Shown here: in pieces, positions 17,002 to 26,146 of the stretch | Position numbering within the stretch: the stretch's first letter is position 1 | Layout of the letters: each line of letters begins with the position of its first letter | DNA from: Paracoccus yibinensis | Lineage (GTDB): Bacteria; Pseudomonadota; Alphaproteobacteria; Rhodobacterales; Rhodobacteraceae | Length of the DNA: 64,000 bases | Assembly (NCBI RefSeq): GCF_030846195.1 | Contig: NZ_JAVCWH010000003.1 | Location: 524,001 to 588,000 of the forward strand | Direction of reading: 5' to 3' | Made by a program: the position numbers and the translations under genes | The notes under the pieces: model-generated | Databases searched by the model: none | Seen by the model: only the letters and a program-made list of their open reading frames with translations | What the model was told of the DNA's origin: nothing

Positions 17002-18327
17002 TTACCCGCGCGCCTTGACCACCTGCAAAAGCGGCATCACCTGGGCCATGTCGGGACCATGGGCCTGGCCCGTCACGGCCTTTCGCAGCGGCATGAAAAG
17101 GCCCTTGCCCTTGCGGCCGGTCGCGTCCTTTACCGCCGCGGTCCATTCACCCCAGGTCGCGTCCGTATAGGGCGGCGGCGGCAACAGCGGCATGGCCTGG
17201 GCGATGAAGTCCGCATCCTCGGGGTCGATCTGGGGTTCGGCCCCTTGCGAAAAGATCGTCCACCAATCGGCCAGATCGTCCAGCTTCGTGATGTTCTGCG
17301 AGGCCACGGTCCAGAACCGTTCGGCCAGATCTTCCGGCACGCCAAGCGCGGCGATCCGGTCGCGGACGGCCTCGAAGGGCAGCGCCTGGTTCCGTTCGCG
17401 GGTCAGCGGCCACAGATCCTCGGCGTCGAATTTCGTGGGCGAGGCGCCGAACTGCGACAGGTCGAACCCCTCGGCCAGGTCGTCCAGTGTCATCTTCAAA
17501 TCGACCGGCTGGCTGGAACCCAGGCGCGCCATCATCGACAAAAGCGCCTCGGGGGCGACGCCCGCTTCGCGCAGGTCGCGGATCGACAGGGCGCCGATGC
17601 GCTTGGACAGTTCCTCGCCCTGCGCGCCGGTCAGCAGGCTATGATGGGCAAAGGACGGCGGCGTGCCGCCAAGCGCGCGAATGATCTGGATTTGCGTGGC
17701 GGTGTTCGTCACATGGTCCGCACCGCGAACGATATGGGTCACCGCCATGTCGGTGTCATCGACGCTGCTGGCGAAGGTGTAAAGCACCTGCCCGTCCGCA
17801 CGGATCAGCACAGGATCGCTGACCGACGCCGCGTCGATGGAGATGTCGCCCAGGATGCCGTCGGTCCATTCGATCCGTTCCTGGTCCAGCATGAAGCGCC
17901 AGTATCCCTCGCGCCCCTCGGCCCGCAGGCGATCCTTGTCGGCATCCGTCAGGTTCAGCCCGGCGCGGTCATAGACCGGGGGCTTGCCCATGTTCAGCTG
18001 CTTCTTGCGCTTCAGGTCCAGTTCGGTCGGCGTCTCGAAGACCTCGTAAAGGCGTCCTGTCCCGCGCAACTGGTCCGCCGCCTCGGCATAGCGATCAAGA
18101 CGCAGCGACTGGCGTTCCACGCGGTCCCAGTGCAGGCCCAGCCATTCCAGGTCGCGCTTGATGCCGTCGGCATATTCTTCCTTGGACCGTTCCTGGTCGG
18201 TATCGTCCAGCCGCAGGATGAAGGTTCCCCCCGCCTTGCGCGCGATCAGATAGTTGAACAGCGCAGTCCGCAGGTTGCCGACATGAATATGGCCCGTGGG
18301 CGAGGGCGCGAAGCGGGTGGTGGTCAT
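17002..18327 (-). CDS. gltX: Glutamate--tRNA ligase
   Basis: Charges tRNA-Glu with glutamate using ATP. The 441-residue protein opens with the class I synthetase signature RFAPSPTGHIHVGN (the HIGH counterpart is H15-N18) and carries the KMSKS counterpart LSKR at 240-243, with RGADHVTNT preceding it. Length is slightly below the E. coli enzyme. Alphaproteobacteria often have two gltX copies; which copy this is cannot be told from the window. ATG 18327 gives the family-typical N-terminus MTTTRFAPS. It is transcribed away from the divergent metallopeptidase gene and is the first core gene beside the tRNA-Met. Confidence 0.96.
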   Translation of the reverse strand: MTTTRFAPSPTGHIHVGNLRTALFNYLIARKAGGTFILRLDDTDQERSKEEYADGIKRDLEWLGLHWDRVERQSLRLDRYAEAADQLRGTGRLYEVFETPTELDLKRKKQLNMGKPPVYDRAGLNLTDADKDRLRAEGREGYWRFMLDQERIEWTDGILGDISIDAASVSDPVLIRADGQVLYTFASSVDDTDMAVTHIVRGADHVTNTATQIQIIRALGGTPPSFAHHSLLTGAQGEELSKRIGALSIRDLREAGVAPEALLSMMARLGSSQPVDLKMTLDDLAEGFDLSQFGASPTKFDAEDLWPLTRERNQALPFEAVRDRIAALGVPEDLAERFWTVASQNITKLDDLADWWTIFSQGAEPQIDPEDADFIAQAMPLLPPPPYTDATWGEWTAAVKDATGRKGKGLFMPLRKAVTGQAHGPDMAQVMPLLQVVKARG

Positions 18328-18405
18328 GGCACGTCTCCTGTTCGCCTTGCTCTTTCACAGACGGCGATTCTTGTCCATATCAGGGCCACCATGCAGGAGA
18401 AGCGG

Positions 18406-18813
18406 ATGACCGACTGGACCACCCTGACCGCCCCCGACGCAGGCAGGATCGAGGCGATGGCGCGCGACGCATTGGCCGCCCTGCCCCCTGAATTCGCCAC
18501 CCATGCCCAAGGGATCACGATCCACGTGGCCGAGTTCGCGCCCGAGGAAGTCCTGGACGAGTTGCAGATCGACGATCCGTTCGAACTGACCGGCATCTAC
18601 GACGGCATTCCGCTGACGGAAAAGTCGGTATCCGACCAGCCGGAGCAGCCGGACATCATCTGGCTTTATCGCCGTCCTCTGCTGGACGAATGGGCATCGC
18701 GCGGCAATATAACGCTGGCCGAACTGGTCAGCCACGTCGTCACGCACGAGATGGCCCATCACTTCGGCTGGTCCGACGACGACATCGCCAGCATCGACCG
18801 GTGGTGGGAATGA
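18406..18813 (+). CDS. Small zinc metallopeptidase family protein (MpaA/COG3824-like)
   Basis: A 135-residue cytoplasmic protein with a zincin motif HEMAHHFGWSDDD near the C-terminus (HExxH plus a following acidic residue). This is the layout of the small COG3824/DUF1025 metallopeptidase family, whose substrates are unknown. ATG 18406 has AGGAG seven bases upstream; an in-frame ATG at 18391 has a poorer ribosome site. Its last codon overlaps the start of the PfkB kinase gene (ATGA), so the two are coupled. It is divergent from gltX. Confidence 0.8.
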   Translation: MTDWTTLTAPDAGRIEAMARDALAALPPEFATHAQGITIHVAEFAPEEVLDELQIDDPFELTGIYDGIPLTEKSVSDQPEQPDIIWLYRRPLLDEWASRGNITLAELVSHVVTHEMAHHFGWSDDDIASIDRWWE

Positions 18814-19763
18814 CGTCGCAGGCCCCAATCCTGACGGTGACCCTGAATCCGGCGCTGGATTTGTCCACGGCGGCGGACGAGGTGCGCCCGGAACTGAAGT
18901 TGCGCTGCGACAAGCCGGTGGCCGATCCGGGTGGCGGCGGCATCAATGTCAGCCGTGCGATCGGGCATATGGGCGGGCAATCGACCGCGATGGTGGCGCT
19001 TGGCGGGGCTACGGGCACGCGCATCGCCGAGATGCTGAAGGCCGACGGGCTGTCCCTGGTGCGCCTGACCGCCCCGGGCGAGACGCGGCAGTCGCTGGCC
19101 GTGACCGACCGCTCGACCGGCAAGCAGTTCCGCTTTGTCCTGCCGGGGCCGGAATGGCACAAGGCGCATGTGGCCGACATGACCCAGGCCATCGCCGAAA
19201 ACGCCCGCGCCGGGGGCTGGGTGGTCGTGTCGGGATCGAACCCGCCGGGCGTCCCGGCGGGATTCGAGCAGATGCTGACCGTCCGGCTGAAGAACAGCGG
19301 GGCAAGGCTGCTGGTCGACACCTCGGGCGAGGCGTTGCGCGTGCTGGCGGGATCATCGACCCCCGTCGATGTGCTGCGCATGGACAGCCACGAGGCCGAG
19401 GAGCTGGCGGGCCGTCCCCTGCCCTCGCGCGAGGACAGCGCGGGTTTCGCGGCCGGACTGGTCAAGGACGGCGCGGCGCGGTCGGTGATCGTGGCGCGCG
19501 GTGCCGACGGGTCCGTCATCGCCGGGGCGGATGGCGCCTGGCACGCCGCATCGGCCCCCGTCAAGGTCGTCAGCGCGGTGGGCGCGGGGGACAGCTTCGT
19601 CGCGGGCTTCGTGCTGGCCATGGCGCGCGACTGGCCTGTCGAGGAGGCCCTCGCGCTTGGCGCTGCGGCCGCATCCGCCGCGGTGATGACGCCGGCCACG
19701 GACCTGTGCCGGGCCGAGGATGTGGAACGCTTCTATGGCGAACGGATCATCACGCGGCTTTGA
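18810..19763 (+). CDS. PfkB-family hexose kinase (1-phosphofructokinase-like)
   Basis: Predicted 317 residues. It has the PfkB fold markers: TLNPALDLS at the start, GGGGINVSRA (substrate-binding Gly-rich segment) at about residues 43-52, and the catalytic anion-hole VGAGDSFVAGF with the general-base Asp near the C-terminus. The N-terminal TxNPALD form is typical of 1-phosphofructokinase, tagatose-6-phosphate kinase and Pfk-2-like enzymes, so it phosphorylates a sugar phosphate with ATP; the precise substrate cannot be read. No fru transport genes are adjacent, so a fructose PTS role is not supported. It overlaps the metallopeptidase gene by ATGA. Confidence 0.85.
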   Translation: MTSQAPILTVTLNPALDLSTAADEVRPELKLRCDKPVADPGGGGINVSRAIGHMGGQSTAMVALGGATGTRIAEMLKADGLSLVRLTAPGETRQSLAVTDRSTGKQFRFVLPGPEWHKAHVADMTQAIAENARAGGWVVVSGSNPPGVPAGFEQMLTVRLKNSGARLLVDTSGEALRVLAGSSTPVDVLRMDSHEAEELAGRPLPSREDSAGFAAGLVKDGAARSVIVARGADGSVIAGADGAWHAASAPVKVVSAVGAGDSFVAGFVLAMARDWPVEEALALGAAAASAAVMTPATDLCRAEDVERFYGERIITRL

Positions 19764-19835
19764 CAGCCCTGCGCGGTTTGTCAGCCTTTGCCAGGATCAC
19801 AGTCCGTAAACATGCGGCCCCCCGGAAAACAGAAA

Positions 19836-19857
19836 GCCGCCCGGCTGGGCGGCTTTT
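19836..19857 (+). terminator. Bidirectional intrinsic terminator
   Basis: GCCGCCC-GGCT-GGGCGGC followed by TTTT on the plus strand; the minus strand also ends in TTTC. It lies between the convergent PfkB kinase gene and the 19877-20203 gene and can serve both. Confidence 0.85.
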
Positions 19858-19876
19858 CCATCCGATCTGGAGCCGG

Positions 19877-20203
19877 TCAAGCGGCCTCGGCTTCCTCCGC
19901 CTCGGCGGCCATGCGGCGTTCGCTTTCCTCGCGCGACAGCGCGACGGACGTGCGCACACCCTTGGATACGAATTCCATCAAGCCCTTGACCACGCGTTCG
20001 TTGGGGTCGATGCCGGCGCAGGACAGAACCTCGCGTCCGTCGCGCGACCGCGCCCAGCGGGCAATCTGTTCGGGGCCATTCCCGTATTTCTTGTCATCAG
20101 CAATCGCGTCATCCAGCGCGGCCAGGACCACTGCTGCAAAAAGCTTGCGGGCGCGTTGCCCCTGTTCGAAGTTAAAAGCCGATCCGTCAACAAAATCGCG
20201 CAT
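19877..20203 (-). CDS. Conserved small alphaproteobacterial protein (DUF6280-like)
   Basis: A 108-residue soluble protein, starting MRDFVDGSAFNFEQGQRARKL and ending in an Ala/Glu-rich tail (EESERRMAAEAEEAEAA). No catalytic motif is seen. It resembles a short protein family widespread in Rhodobacteraceae (I recall it as DUF6280), function unknown. It is convergent with the PfkB kinase gene across a shared terminator, and divergent from efp with about 350 bases between them. Confidence 0.75.
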   Translation of the reverse strand: MRDFVDGSAFNFEQGQRARKLFAAVVLAALDDAIADDKKYGNGPEQIARWARSRDGREVLSCAGIDPNERVVKGLMEFVSKGVRTSVALSREESERRMAAEAEEAEAA

Positions 20204-20552
20204 ATCATTCGTCCATCTTCAAGGCTGCAAGGATAAGCAGCCGTGTGGGCGGCATGATGCCAACCCATCATTATTGTTTCCGTTTCTCTGACGGTGCTGC
20301 TGCTTAGCCCAGTTGCCCGCCGATTCGGTATTCCTCTGGCCGCATACCTCCCATGCAGATAGCGCATGTCGTGTAAAAAACCGGTGAAATCTGTAATTAC
20401 AGCCTATGATTAGACCGGGTTCGGCCCGGTTCGCGCCTTGACAACCCCGCAAAACCGATTTGGTTGCCTCGGACACAAGGCCCCGATATAGGGGCGGCAT
20501 AGCGTCGTTCAACACGGACGGCGGGAATTTCCCGAACCGCAAAGAGTTTTCC
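20204..20552. promoter_or_regulatory. Divergent intergenic region upstream of efp
   Basis: 349 bases between the 19877-20203 gene and efp. It holds a perfect 12-bp palindrome CTGTAATTACAG (20391-20402), a GC-rich hairpin just after it (ACCGGG/CCCGGT), and a promoter-like pair TTGCCT (20464-20469) and TATAGG (20487-20492) with a 17-base spacer reading toward efp. A TTGACA also occurs at about 20438 without a good -10 partner. No small gene or RNA is recognised. Confidence 0.4.
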
Positions 20553-21116
20553 ATGCCCAAGATCAACGGCAACGAAATCCGCCCCGGCAACGTGCTGGAG
20601 CATGACGGAGGCCTGTGGGCCGCCGTGAAGGTCAGCCATGTCAAGCCCGGCAAGGGCGGCGCTTTCGCGCAGGTCGAACTGAAGAACCTGCGCGACGGGC
20701 GCAAGCTGAACGAACGCTTCCGCAGCGAAGACAAGGTCGAACAGGTCCGTCTGGAACAGAAGGACCAGCAGTTCCTGTACGAATCCGACGGCAAGCTGGT
20801 CTTCATGGACAGCGAGACCTTCGAGCAGACCGAACTGGACGCCGACCTGCTGGGCGACCGCCGTCCCTTCCTGCAGGACGGCATGACCGCCACCATTGAA
20901 TATTACGGCGACGAGGCCCTGTCGGTTTCGATCCCGCAGAAAGTCACCTGCACCGTGTCGGAAACCGAGCCGGTCGTGAAAGGCCAGACGGCCGCCAACA
21001 GCTACAAGCCCGCGATCCTGGACAACGGCGTGCGCATCATGATCCCGCCCTTCGTGGGCGAGGGCGAAAAGATCGTCGTCAACACCGAGGCTTTCGAATA
21101 CAGCGAACGGGCCTGA
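20553..21116 (+). CDS. efp: Elongation factor P
   Basis: A 187-residue ribosome-binding factor that relieves stalling at polyproline stretches. The N-terminal KOW-like domain has the conserved loop PGKGGAF with the tip lysine K34, the site modified in many bacteria; the two OB domains follow, ending [15 protein letters not shown] 20553 gives the family-typical start ([12 protein letters not shown]). The genes for E. coli-type lysylation (epmA/epmB) are not in the window. It is followed by a strong terminator, so it appears monocistronic. Confidence 0.96.
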   Translation: MPKINGNEIRPGNVLEHDGGLWAAVKVSHVKPGKGGAFAQVELKNLRDGRKLNERFRSEDKVEQVRLEQKDQQFLYESDGKLVFMDSETFEQTELDADLLGDRRPFLQDGMTATIEYYGDEALSVSIPQKVTCTVSETEPVVKGQTAANSYKPAILDNGVRIMIPPFVGEGEKIVVNTEAFEYSERA

Positions 21117-21134
21117 AGCCTGTTTCAGACCAGG

Positions 21135-21160
21135 CGCCCCGGCCAGTCCGGGGCGTTTTT
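21135..21160 (+). terminator. Intrinsic terminator of efp
   Basis: CGCCCCGG-CCAGT-CCGGGGCG followed by TTTTT, 18 bases after the efp stop. Confidence 0.92.
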
Positions 21161-21180
21161 ATTTCCGGGACCGGCCTGCC

Positions 21181-21738
21181 ATGACGCCCACTCACGCCAC
21201 CGCCAGCGATCTGGCCCGCGCGCTGCCCCATGTGCTGGCCGCGCCCAAGGATGATGCGCGGGCCGATTGCCTGTGCTTTCGCCCCGGCTTCAACCAGCGG
21301 AGCTTTCCCGGCCGGCTGGTCATGACCCGCGCGGATGGGATTCCCGGCGAACGCTGGGGCAAGGCGCCCTGGCTTAAGCTGCCCGACGGCTCGCCCGACC
21401 CGCGCATCCAGGTCTCGATCCTGCCGCGGCGGGTGATGGATGCCGTCTGGCTGGACCGCGAGAACACCCCCCATCCCGGCGACACGATCATCTGCGACCT
21501 GGACACCAGCGAAGCGAACCTGCCCGCCGGCACGCTGTTGCAGGCCGGGACGGCGGTTCTGCGGGTGTCAGATGTCTTTAACGACGGCTGCGTTAAGTGG
21601 AAGGTCCGCTATGGGCAGGCCGCGAAAGACTGGATCACCGCCCCCGGCCACCCCGAACTGCGGCTGCGGGGAATCCTGTGTTCGGTCGAACGGGACGGGG
21701 ACGTGCACTTGGGCGATCCGATCCGCAAGCTGGACTAA
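21181..21738 (+). CDS. MOSC-like domain protein
   Basis: Predicted 185 residues, no signal peptide. The C-terminal half has the pattern GDTIICDLDTSEANLPAGT, then VSDVFNDGCVKWKVRYG, which resembles the conserved cysteine segment (xGCxKFxxRFG) of stand-alone MOSC proteins, a fold that carries molybdenum cofactor or sulfur. The substrate is unknown. Only 20 bases separate its start from the efp terminator, so it needs its own promoter close by or read-through. The gene is followed by an inverted repeat that reaches the ygfZ stop codon. Family assignment is moderate, made from pattern memory. Confidence 0.6.
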   Translation: MTPTHATASDLARALPHVLAAPKDDARADCLCFRPGFNQRSFPGRLVMTRADGIPGERWGKAPWLKLPDGSPDPRIQVSILPRRVMDAVWLDRENTPHPGDTIICDLDTSEANLPAGTLLQAGTAVLRVSDVFNDGCVKWKVRYGQAAKDWITAPGHPELRLRGILCSVERDGDVHLGDPIRKLD

Positions 21739-21756
21739 GCCGGGATCCGCAGACCC

Positions 21757-21814
21757 GTAGGGTGGGGTTTTACCCCACCAACCTCGGCAAAGGTGGGGTA
21801 AAACCCCACCCTAC
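21757..21814. repeat. Nested inverted repeat of the GTAGGGTGGGG type
   Basis: Two exact 23-base arms (21757-21779 and 21792-21814) face each other across 12 bases. Each arm is itself nearly palindromic (GGTGGGG-TTTTA-CCCCACC). The right arm covers the ygfZ stop codon (21811-21813). Sequences of this type recur in intergenic regions of many Gram-negative genomes as REP-like elements; that this one is repeated elsewhere in the genome is inference. Confidence 0.85.
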
Positions 21815-22548
21815 AAGATGATCCCGTCCTGCTCCGCCGCCAACCGCGCCGTTCCCGCCTGCATGTCCGGCCCGATGCGGTCGAACCGCACATGCGCCAG
21901 GGCATGACCGCCCGACTGGGTGAACAGGGTGCCGACCTCTTTCCCGTCCGCCGTGATCGGCGTGCCGACGGGGGCCTCGCCCTCGATCCGCAGGCGCGCC
22001 AAGCCCTTGCGCAATTCGGTCTTGTGCTTCATGCGGGCCGTCACTTCCTGGCCGACATAGCAGCCCTTGCGGAAATCGACGCCGTGCAGACGCTCGAACC
22101 TGGCCTCCAGGATGAAGGTCTCGTTCGGGATCAGCTCGACCAAGGTTTCGGGAATGAGGTTCTCGACCCGGATCGCGTCAAAATCGGTCCCGTCGTCGCC
22201 CGAGCCGCCATAGAGCCGCCAGCCAAGCGCCGGATGGCGCGGGTCGGCGATTGCCCCATCCGGTGCAGGGCCGGTGCCGCGGCCGACCGTGATGTCGGTC
22301 GGCTCGATGACAACCCTGGAGCGCAGCTTGTACATCCCCAGGCGCCGGACCAGATCATCGGCCAGCCGCACGTCCACGTCGATCAGCAGCGCGTCGCCAT
22401 CGGGAACGATCAGGAAATCCGCCAGATACTTGCCCTGGGGTGTCAGCAGCGCGGCCCAGCAGGGCGCGCGGCGCACGTCGTTGCTGACCAGACCCTGCAG
22501 GAAATCCACGCGGTCTTCGCCGGTGATGCGGATGATCTGGCGGGTCAT
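21811..22548 (-). CDS. ygfZ: Folate-binding protein YgfZ (GcvT-like)
   Basis: A 245-residue aminomethyltransferase-fold protein that supports assembly or repair of iron-sulfur enzymes with folate. The diagnostic motif KGCYVGQE is at residues 161-168 with the conserved Cys163, followed by RMKHKTELRK. It is shorter than the E. coli protein, as is usual in alphaproteobacteria. ATG 22548 overlaps the stop of the upstream ABC exporter gene (ATGA). Its stop codon lies inside the right arm of an inverted repeat. Confidence 0.9.
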   Translation of the reverse strand: MTRQIIRITGEDRVDFLQGLVSNDVRRAPCWAALLTPQGKYLADFLIVPDGDALLIDVDVRLADDLVRRLGMYKLRSRVVIEPTDITVGRGTGPAPDGAIADPRHPALGWRLYGGSGDDGTDFDAIRVENLIPETLVELIPNETFILEARFERLHGVDFRKGCYVGQEVTARMKHKTELRKGLARLRIEGEAPVGTPITADGKEVGTLFTQSGGHALAHVRFDRIGPDMQAGTARLAAEQDGIIL

Positions 22549-24293
22549 GGGTTCTCTCCGAATTGCAGGGCGACAAGGCGGGCATAGGCGCCCCCTTCGG
22601 CCATCAACTGTGCATGGCTGCCCTGTTCGACAACCCTGCCCTGTTCGATCACCACGATCTTGTCGGCGTTGCGGATGGTGGACAGGCGGTGCGCGATGAC
22701 CAGCGTCGTGCGCCCCTGCGACAGCGTCTCCAGCGCGGCTTGGACCAGCCTTTCGCTGGCGGTGTCCAGCGCGCTTGTCGCCTCGTCCAGCAGCAGGACG
22801 GGGGCATCGCGCAGGATGGCGCGGGCGATGCCGATGCGCTGGCGCTGTCCGCCCGACAGCGCCGTTCCGCGTGGCCCCGCAGGGCTGTCAAGACCGCTGG
22901 GCAGGGCGGCAACAAAGTCGCTGACATGGGCCGCCTGCATCGCCCGCAGCAGGGCCGCCTCGTCCGCATCGGGACGCCCCATCAGGATATTGTCGCGCAG
23001 GGATTCATCGAACAGCGCCGATTCCTGGGACACCGTCGAAAACTGATCGCGCAGCACGGCCAGATCGAAATCCTGGATCGGAACGCCGCCCAGGGTCACG
23101 CTGCCGCGGTCGGGATCGACCATCCGGGTCAGCAGGTTGAAGACCGTGGACTTGCCCGCCCCCGACGGTCCCACAAGCGCGGTGGTCTGGCCCGCCTCGG
23201 CCACGAAGCCCAGACCTTGCAGGACGGGCTTGTCATCATAGGTCAGCCAGACGTCGTCCAATCGGATGGTGGTGTCGGAAGGCGGCTGGGTCCGCCCACC
23301 CGAAACGATACGCGGTCTGGTGTCGATGACCTGATAGACCCGTTCAAGGCTGGCGGCGGCGGTCTGCCACGCCCCCGCCAGCCCGCCAAGGCGCCGCATC
23401 GGCTGAAAGGCCAGCGCCAGCGCGGTGAAGAAGGACATGAAGTCGCCGATGCTGCGCGTCCCTTCCATCACCTCGCGCCCGCCAAGCGCCAGAACGGCCA
23501 CGAAGCCGATCCCGGTCACGATGTCGGTCAGCGCTGGGACAAGGCTGCCCATCGCGGCGACCTTGACCTGGGACGTCTGGATCCGGTCGGTGATCCGGGC
23601 AAAGCGTTCGGTCTGGTGCGCCTCGGCACGGTTCAGCTTGATCGACACGATGCCGTGCATCACCTCGTCCAGGCGGGTGGCACGGGCGCTGGCCTCGGTG
23701 CGGTTCTGTCGCACCTTGCGGCGGATATAGCGTTGCACCAGGGCGGCGGGCGCGATCAGGATCGGCGCGCCGATCAGCGCGGCCAGCGTCCATTGCGGGT
23801 CGATGGTGACCGCCACCGCGAACAGCATGACCAGCGAGATCGCGTCGCGCGTGGCACTGGTGATCAGGGTGGCCCAGACTCCCTGCACGGCGATGGTGTC
23901 GCCCTGGATCCGCTCGATCATCGCGCCGGGGGAATTCTGCTGGAAGAACCGCCCGTCCAGCGTCATCACATGGGCCAGCAGGTCGCGCTGCATGGTGGTC
24001 GAGATGCCCAGCGAAATTCGCGACAGCAGCGATCGGCTGGCCACCAGCGCCACCGCGCGCAGCAGGAAGATGCCCATGATCGCGCCGCCCACCCACCAGA
24101 TCGCGCCCGCTTCCTTGCCGACGAACACCCGGTCGAACAGCGGCTTCAGCATCCACGAGATCAGGGCCAGCGTGGATCCTTCGGCCGTCATCAGCAGGAA
24201 GGCGCCCGCCATGCTGCGGCGATGGACGCGCAGATAGTCGGTCCAGAACCGGCGCAGCAGGGTCAGGGCGGCGGGATGGTTGCTGTCTGTCAC
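22545..24293 (-). CDS. ABC exporter, MsbA-like (fused membrane and ATPase domains)
   Basis: About 582 residues. The N-terminal 320 form a six-helix type I exporter domain (hydrophobic segments beginning around MAGAFLLMTAEGS); the C-terminal 240 form the ATPase with Walker A GPSGAGKS, signature LSGGQRQRIGIARA, Walker B LLLDEATSALD and H-loop AHRLS. The length and fused layout match MsbA-type lipid flippases and multidrug exporters. GTG 24293 is the chosen start: sequence further upstream in frame is Arg/Pro-rich and runs toward the divergent aminotransferase. It overlaps ygfZ by ATGA. The substrate is not determinable; a lipid A role is inferred only from length and similarity. Confidence 0.88.
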   Translation of the reverse strand: MTDSNHPAALTLLRRFWTDYLRVHRRSMAGAFLLMTAEGSTLALISWMLKPLFDRVFVGKEAGAIWWVGGAIMGIFLLRAVALVASRSLLSRISLGISTTMQRDLLAHVMTLDGRFFQQNSPGAMIERIQGDTIAVQGVWATLITSATRDAISLVMLFAVAVTIDPQWTLAALIGAPILIAPAALVQRYIRRKVRQNRTEASARATRLDEVMHGIVSIKLNRAEAHQTERFARITDRIQTSQVKVAAMGSLVPALTDIVTGIGFVAVLALGGREVMEGTRSIGDFMSFFTALALAFQPMRRLGGLAGAWQTAAASLERVYQVIDTRPRIVSGGRTQPPSDTTIRLDDVWLTYDDKPVLQGLGFVAEAGQTTALVGPSGAGKSTVFNLLTRMVDPDRGSVTLGGVPIQDFDLAVLRDQFSTVSQESALFDESLRDNILMGRPDADEAALLRAMQAAHVSDFVAALPSGLDSPAGPRGTALSGGQRQRIGIARAILRDAPVLLLDEATSALDTASERLVQAALETLSQGRTTLVIAHRLSTIRNADKIVVIEQGRVVEQGSHAQLMAEGGAYARLVALQFGENP

Positions 24294-24426
24294 GGGTGGC
24301 CGGGCCTTTCGCTTGTCCGCCCAAGCCTTAGCCCGACGCGGGCCGCAACGGCAAGGCAGCGGACCGTTGACCTTGGCACGCGCGGGCACTAGCGATCTTG
24401 CAGGATGTGAAGGACATGTAACCGCC

Positions 24427-25599
24427 ATGAGTCTTGCCGCTGGTCGCCCCGTGATCGCCATTCCCGGCCCCTCGCCCGTGCCGGATCGCGTGCTGCGCGC
24501 GGCCCACCGCGCCTCGCCCGACATCTATGGCGAGGAACTGGCCGAACTGAACCTGTCGGTCATGGCGCAGTTGAAGCGCCTGGCAGGCACCCAGGCGCAT
24601 CTGGCCCCCTATATCGGCAACGGCCATGCCGCGTGGGAGGCTGCGGGCGCCAACCTGTTCAATCCGGGGGACCAGGCCCTGGCGCTGACCTCGGGCCATT
24701 TCGGCCGGTCCTGGGCGCAGCAGATGGACCAGATGGGCGTCGCCGTCGAGCGGCTGGATTTCGGCAGCCTTCCGGCCGACCCGGACATGCTGGCGGCCCG
24801 GCTGGCCCAGGATCCGGCGGGCGCGATCAAGGCGGTGATGGTCTGCCAGATCGACACCGCGACCGGGATCATGGCCGACATTCCGGCGCTACGTGATGCC
24901 ATGGGCGATCACCCGGCCCTGCTGGTGGTCGACGCCATCGCGTCGCTGGGTTGCGCGCCGATGATGATGGACGACTGGGGCGTCGATGTGCTGATCGCGG
25001 CCAGCCAGAAGGGCATGATGTGCCCGCCCGGTACCTGCTTTGTCTGGTATTCCGACAAGGCGGCAGCGCGGGGACGGACGCGGCTGACGACCCCCTATTG
25101 GGATTGGCATGTGCGCGCGGATGCCGAGGCGCTGTGGCGGTTCTGGGGCGGCACGCCCCCCGTCCAGCAGATCTTCGGCCTGGACGAGGCGTTGCGGATG
25201 ATCCTGGACGAGGAAGGGCTATTCGCCGTCTGGGCCCGCCACGCGGCCCTGGCCCGCGCCGTCTGGGCCGCCGCCGACGAATGGGGCCAGGACGAGACGG
25301 GCATCCGCCTGTCGGTGGACGATCCGGCTGCGCGCGCAGCATCGGTCACCGCGATGATCGTGCCGGGGGCGGACGCGCTGCGGGCCTGGACGATGGCGCA
25401 TTGCGGCGTGACGCTGGGCGTGGGCCTGGGGGCCGAACAGCCGGAGAATGCGCTGCGGGTGGCGCATATGGGTCATGCCAATGCAGGGATGATCCTGGCG
25501 GCGCTGGGGGCCATGCAGGCAGGCATGACGGCGCTTGGCATCCCGCACGGACCGGGCGGGCTGGATGCCGCCGCCCGGGTGCTGGCCGAGCCTGCATAA
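24427..25599 (+). CDS. Class V aminotransferase (serine/alanine-glyoxylate type)
   Basis: A 390-residue PLP enzyme. It starts IPGPSPVPDRVLRA, has the cofactor-phosphate segment GNGHAAWEAA at about 64-73, the Asp that contacts the pyridine nitrogen in VVDAIASLG, and the Schiff-base lysine K195 in AASQKGMM. This matches the serine-glyoxylate or alanine-glyoxylate aminotransferase branch, which acts in glyoxylate and serine metabolism; the exact donor and acceptor are uncertain. ATG 24427 with AAGGA upstream. It diverges from the ABC exporter gene. Confidence 0.86.
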   Translation: MSLAAGRPVIAIPGPSPVPDRVLRAAHRASPDIYGEELAELNLSVMAQLKRLAGTQAHLAPYIGNGHAAWEAAGANLFNPGDQALALTSGHFGRSWAQQMDQMGVAVERLDFGSLPADPDMLAARLAQDPAGAIKAVMVCQIDTATGIMADIPALRDAMGDHPALLVVDAIASLGCAPMMMDDWGVDVLIAASQKGMMCPPGTCFVWYSDKAAARGRTRLTTPYWDWHVRADAEALWRFWGGTPPVQQIFGLDEALRMILDEEGLFAVWARHAALARAVWAAADEWGQDETGIRLSVDDPAARAASVTAMIVPGADALRAWTMAHCGVTLGVGLGAEQPENALRVAHMGHANAGMILAALGAMQAGMTALGIPHGPGGLDAAARVLAEPA

Positions 25600-25695
25600 G
25601 TCCGCCAGTCAGCAGGCGCGAGCCGGACTGAACGGTGGACCTGGATGAAGTCGCGGCGGTGAAGGCTGCGGCCTCCACCGCCGCTGATCATGGCC

Positions 25696-26058
25696 TTATT
25701 CTTCGTGTCCGTGCTGTTTCAGCCAGTCGCGCATCATCTGGATTTCGGCCTCTTGCGCGGCAATGACGTCTTCGGCCAGCTTGCGGATCTCGGGGTCGTC
25801 GCCATGTTCCAGCGCGACACGGGCCATGTCGATGGCCCCCTGGTGATGCGGGATCATGCCGCGCACGAAATCGACATCCGCATCGCCCGTGGATTCCATC
25901 GGCATGTCGCCGTGCATCTTTTCCATTGCCGACTGATAGGCCTGGGCGGCATCGCCCCCTGTGCCGTGGCCGGCATGGTCGTCCTGCGCATAGGCACCAA
26001 AGGCAAGGGCGAACAGGATCGGAGAAAGGGCGAAGCCCCGGCGGATGGATGCGGTCAT
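25696..26058 (-). CDS. Secreted DUF305 protein
   Basis: A 120-residue exported protein: a signal peptide (hydrophobic core [16 protein letters not shown]) followed by a His/Met-rich mature part with the DUF305 core [18 protein letters not shown] and a closing helix [17 protein letters not shown]305 proteins form four-helix bundles and some bind copper (CopM in cyanobacteria); the spacing of His and Met residues here suits metal binding, but no copper genes are adjacent. ATG 26058 has AAGGAGG six bases upstream, which decides the start against longer frames. Confidence 0.88.
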   Translation of the reverse strand: MTASIRRGFALSPILFALAFGAYAQDDHAGHGTGGDAAQAYQSAMEKMHGDMPMESTGDADVDFVRGMIPHHQGAIDMARVALEHGDDPEIRKLAEDVIAAQEAEIQMMRDWLKQHGHEE

Positions 26059-26146
26059 CGAAACCTCCTTTGCGGTCATCTTGCAGGCTGGCGCAAACCA
26101 GGCGCCACAGGAAGCAGGCAAGCATCACATCCGCGACAGTGCGACC

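Noticed and set aside
17059..18405. Long plus-strand frame opposite gltX leading into the metallopeptidase gene
   Set aside because: Low-complexity Arg/Gly/Gln composition and antisense to a complete gltX; only the part from 18406 is real.
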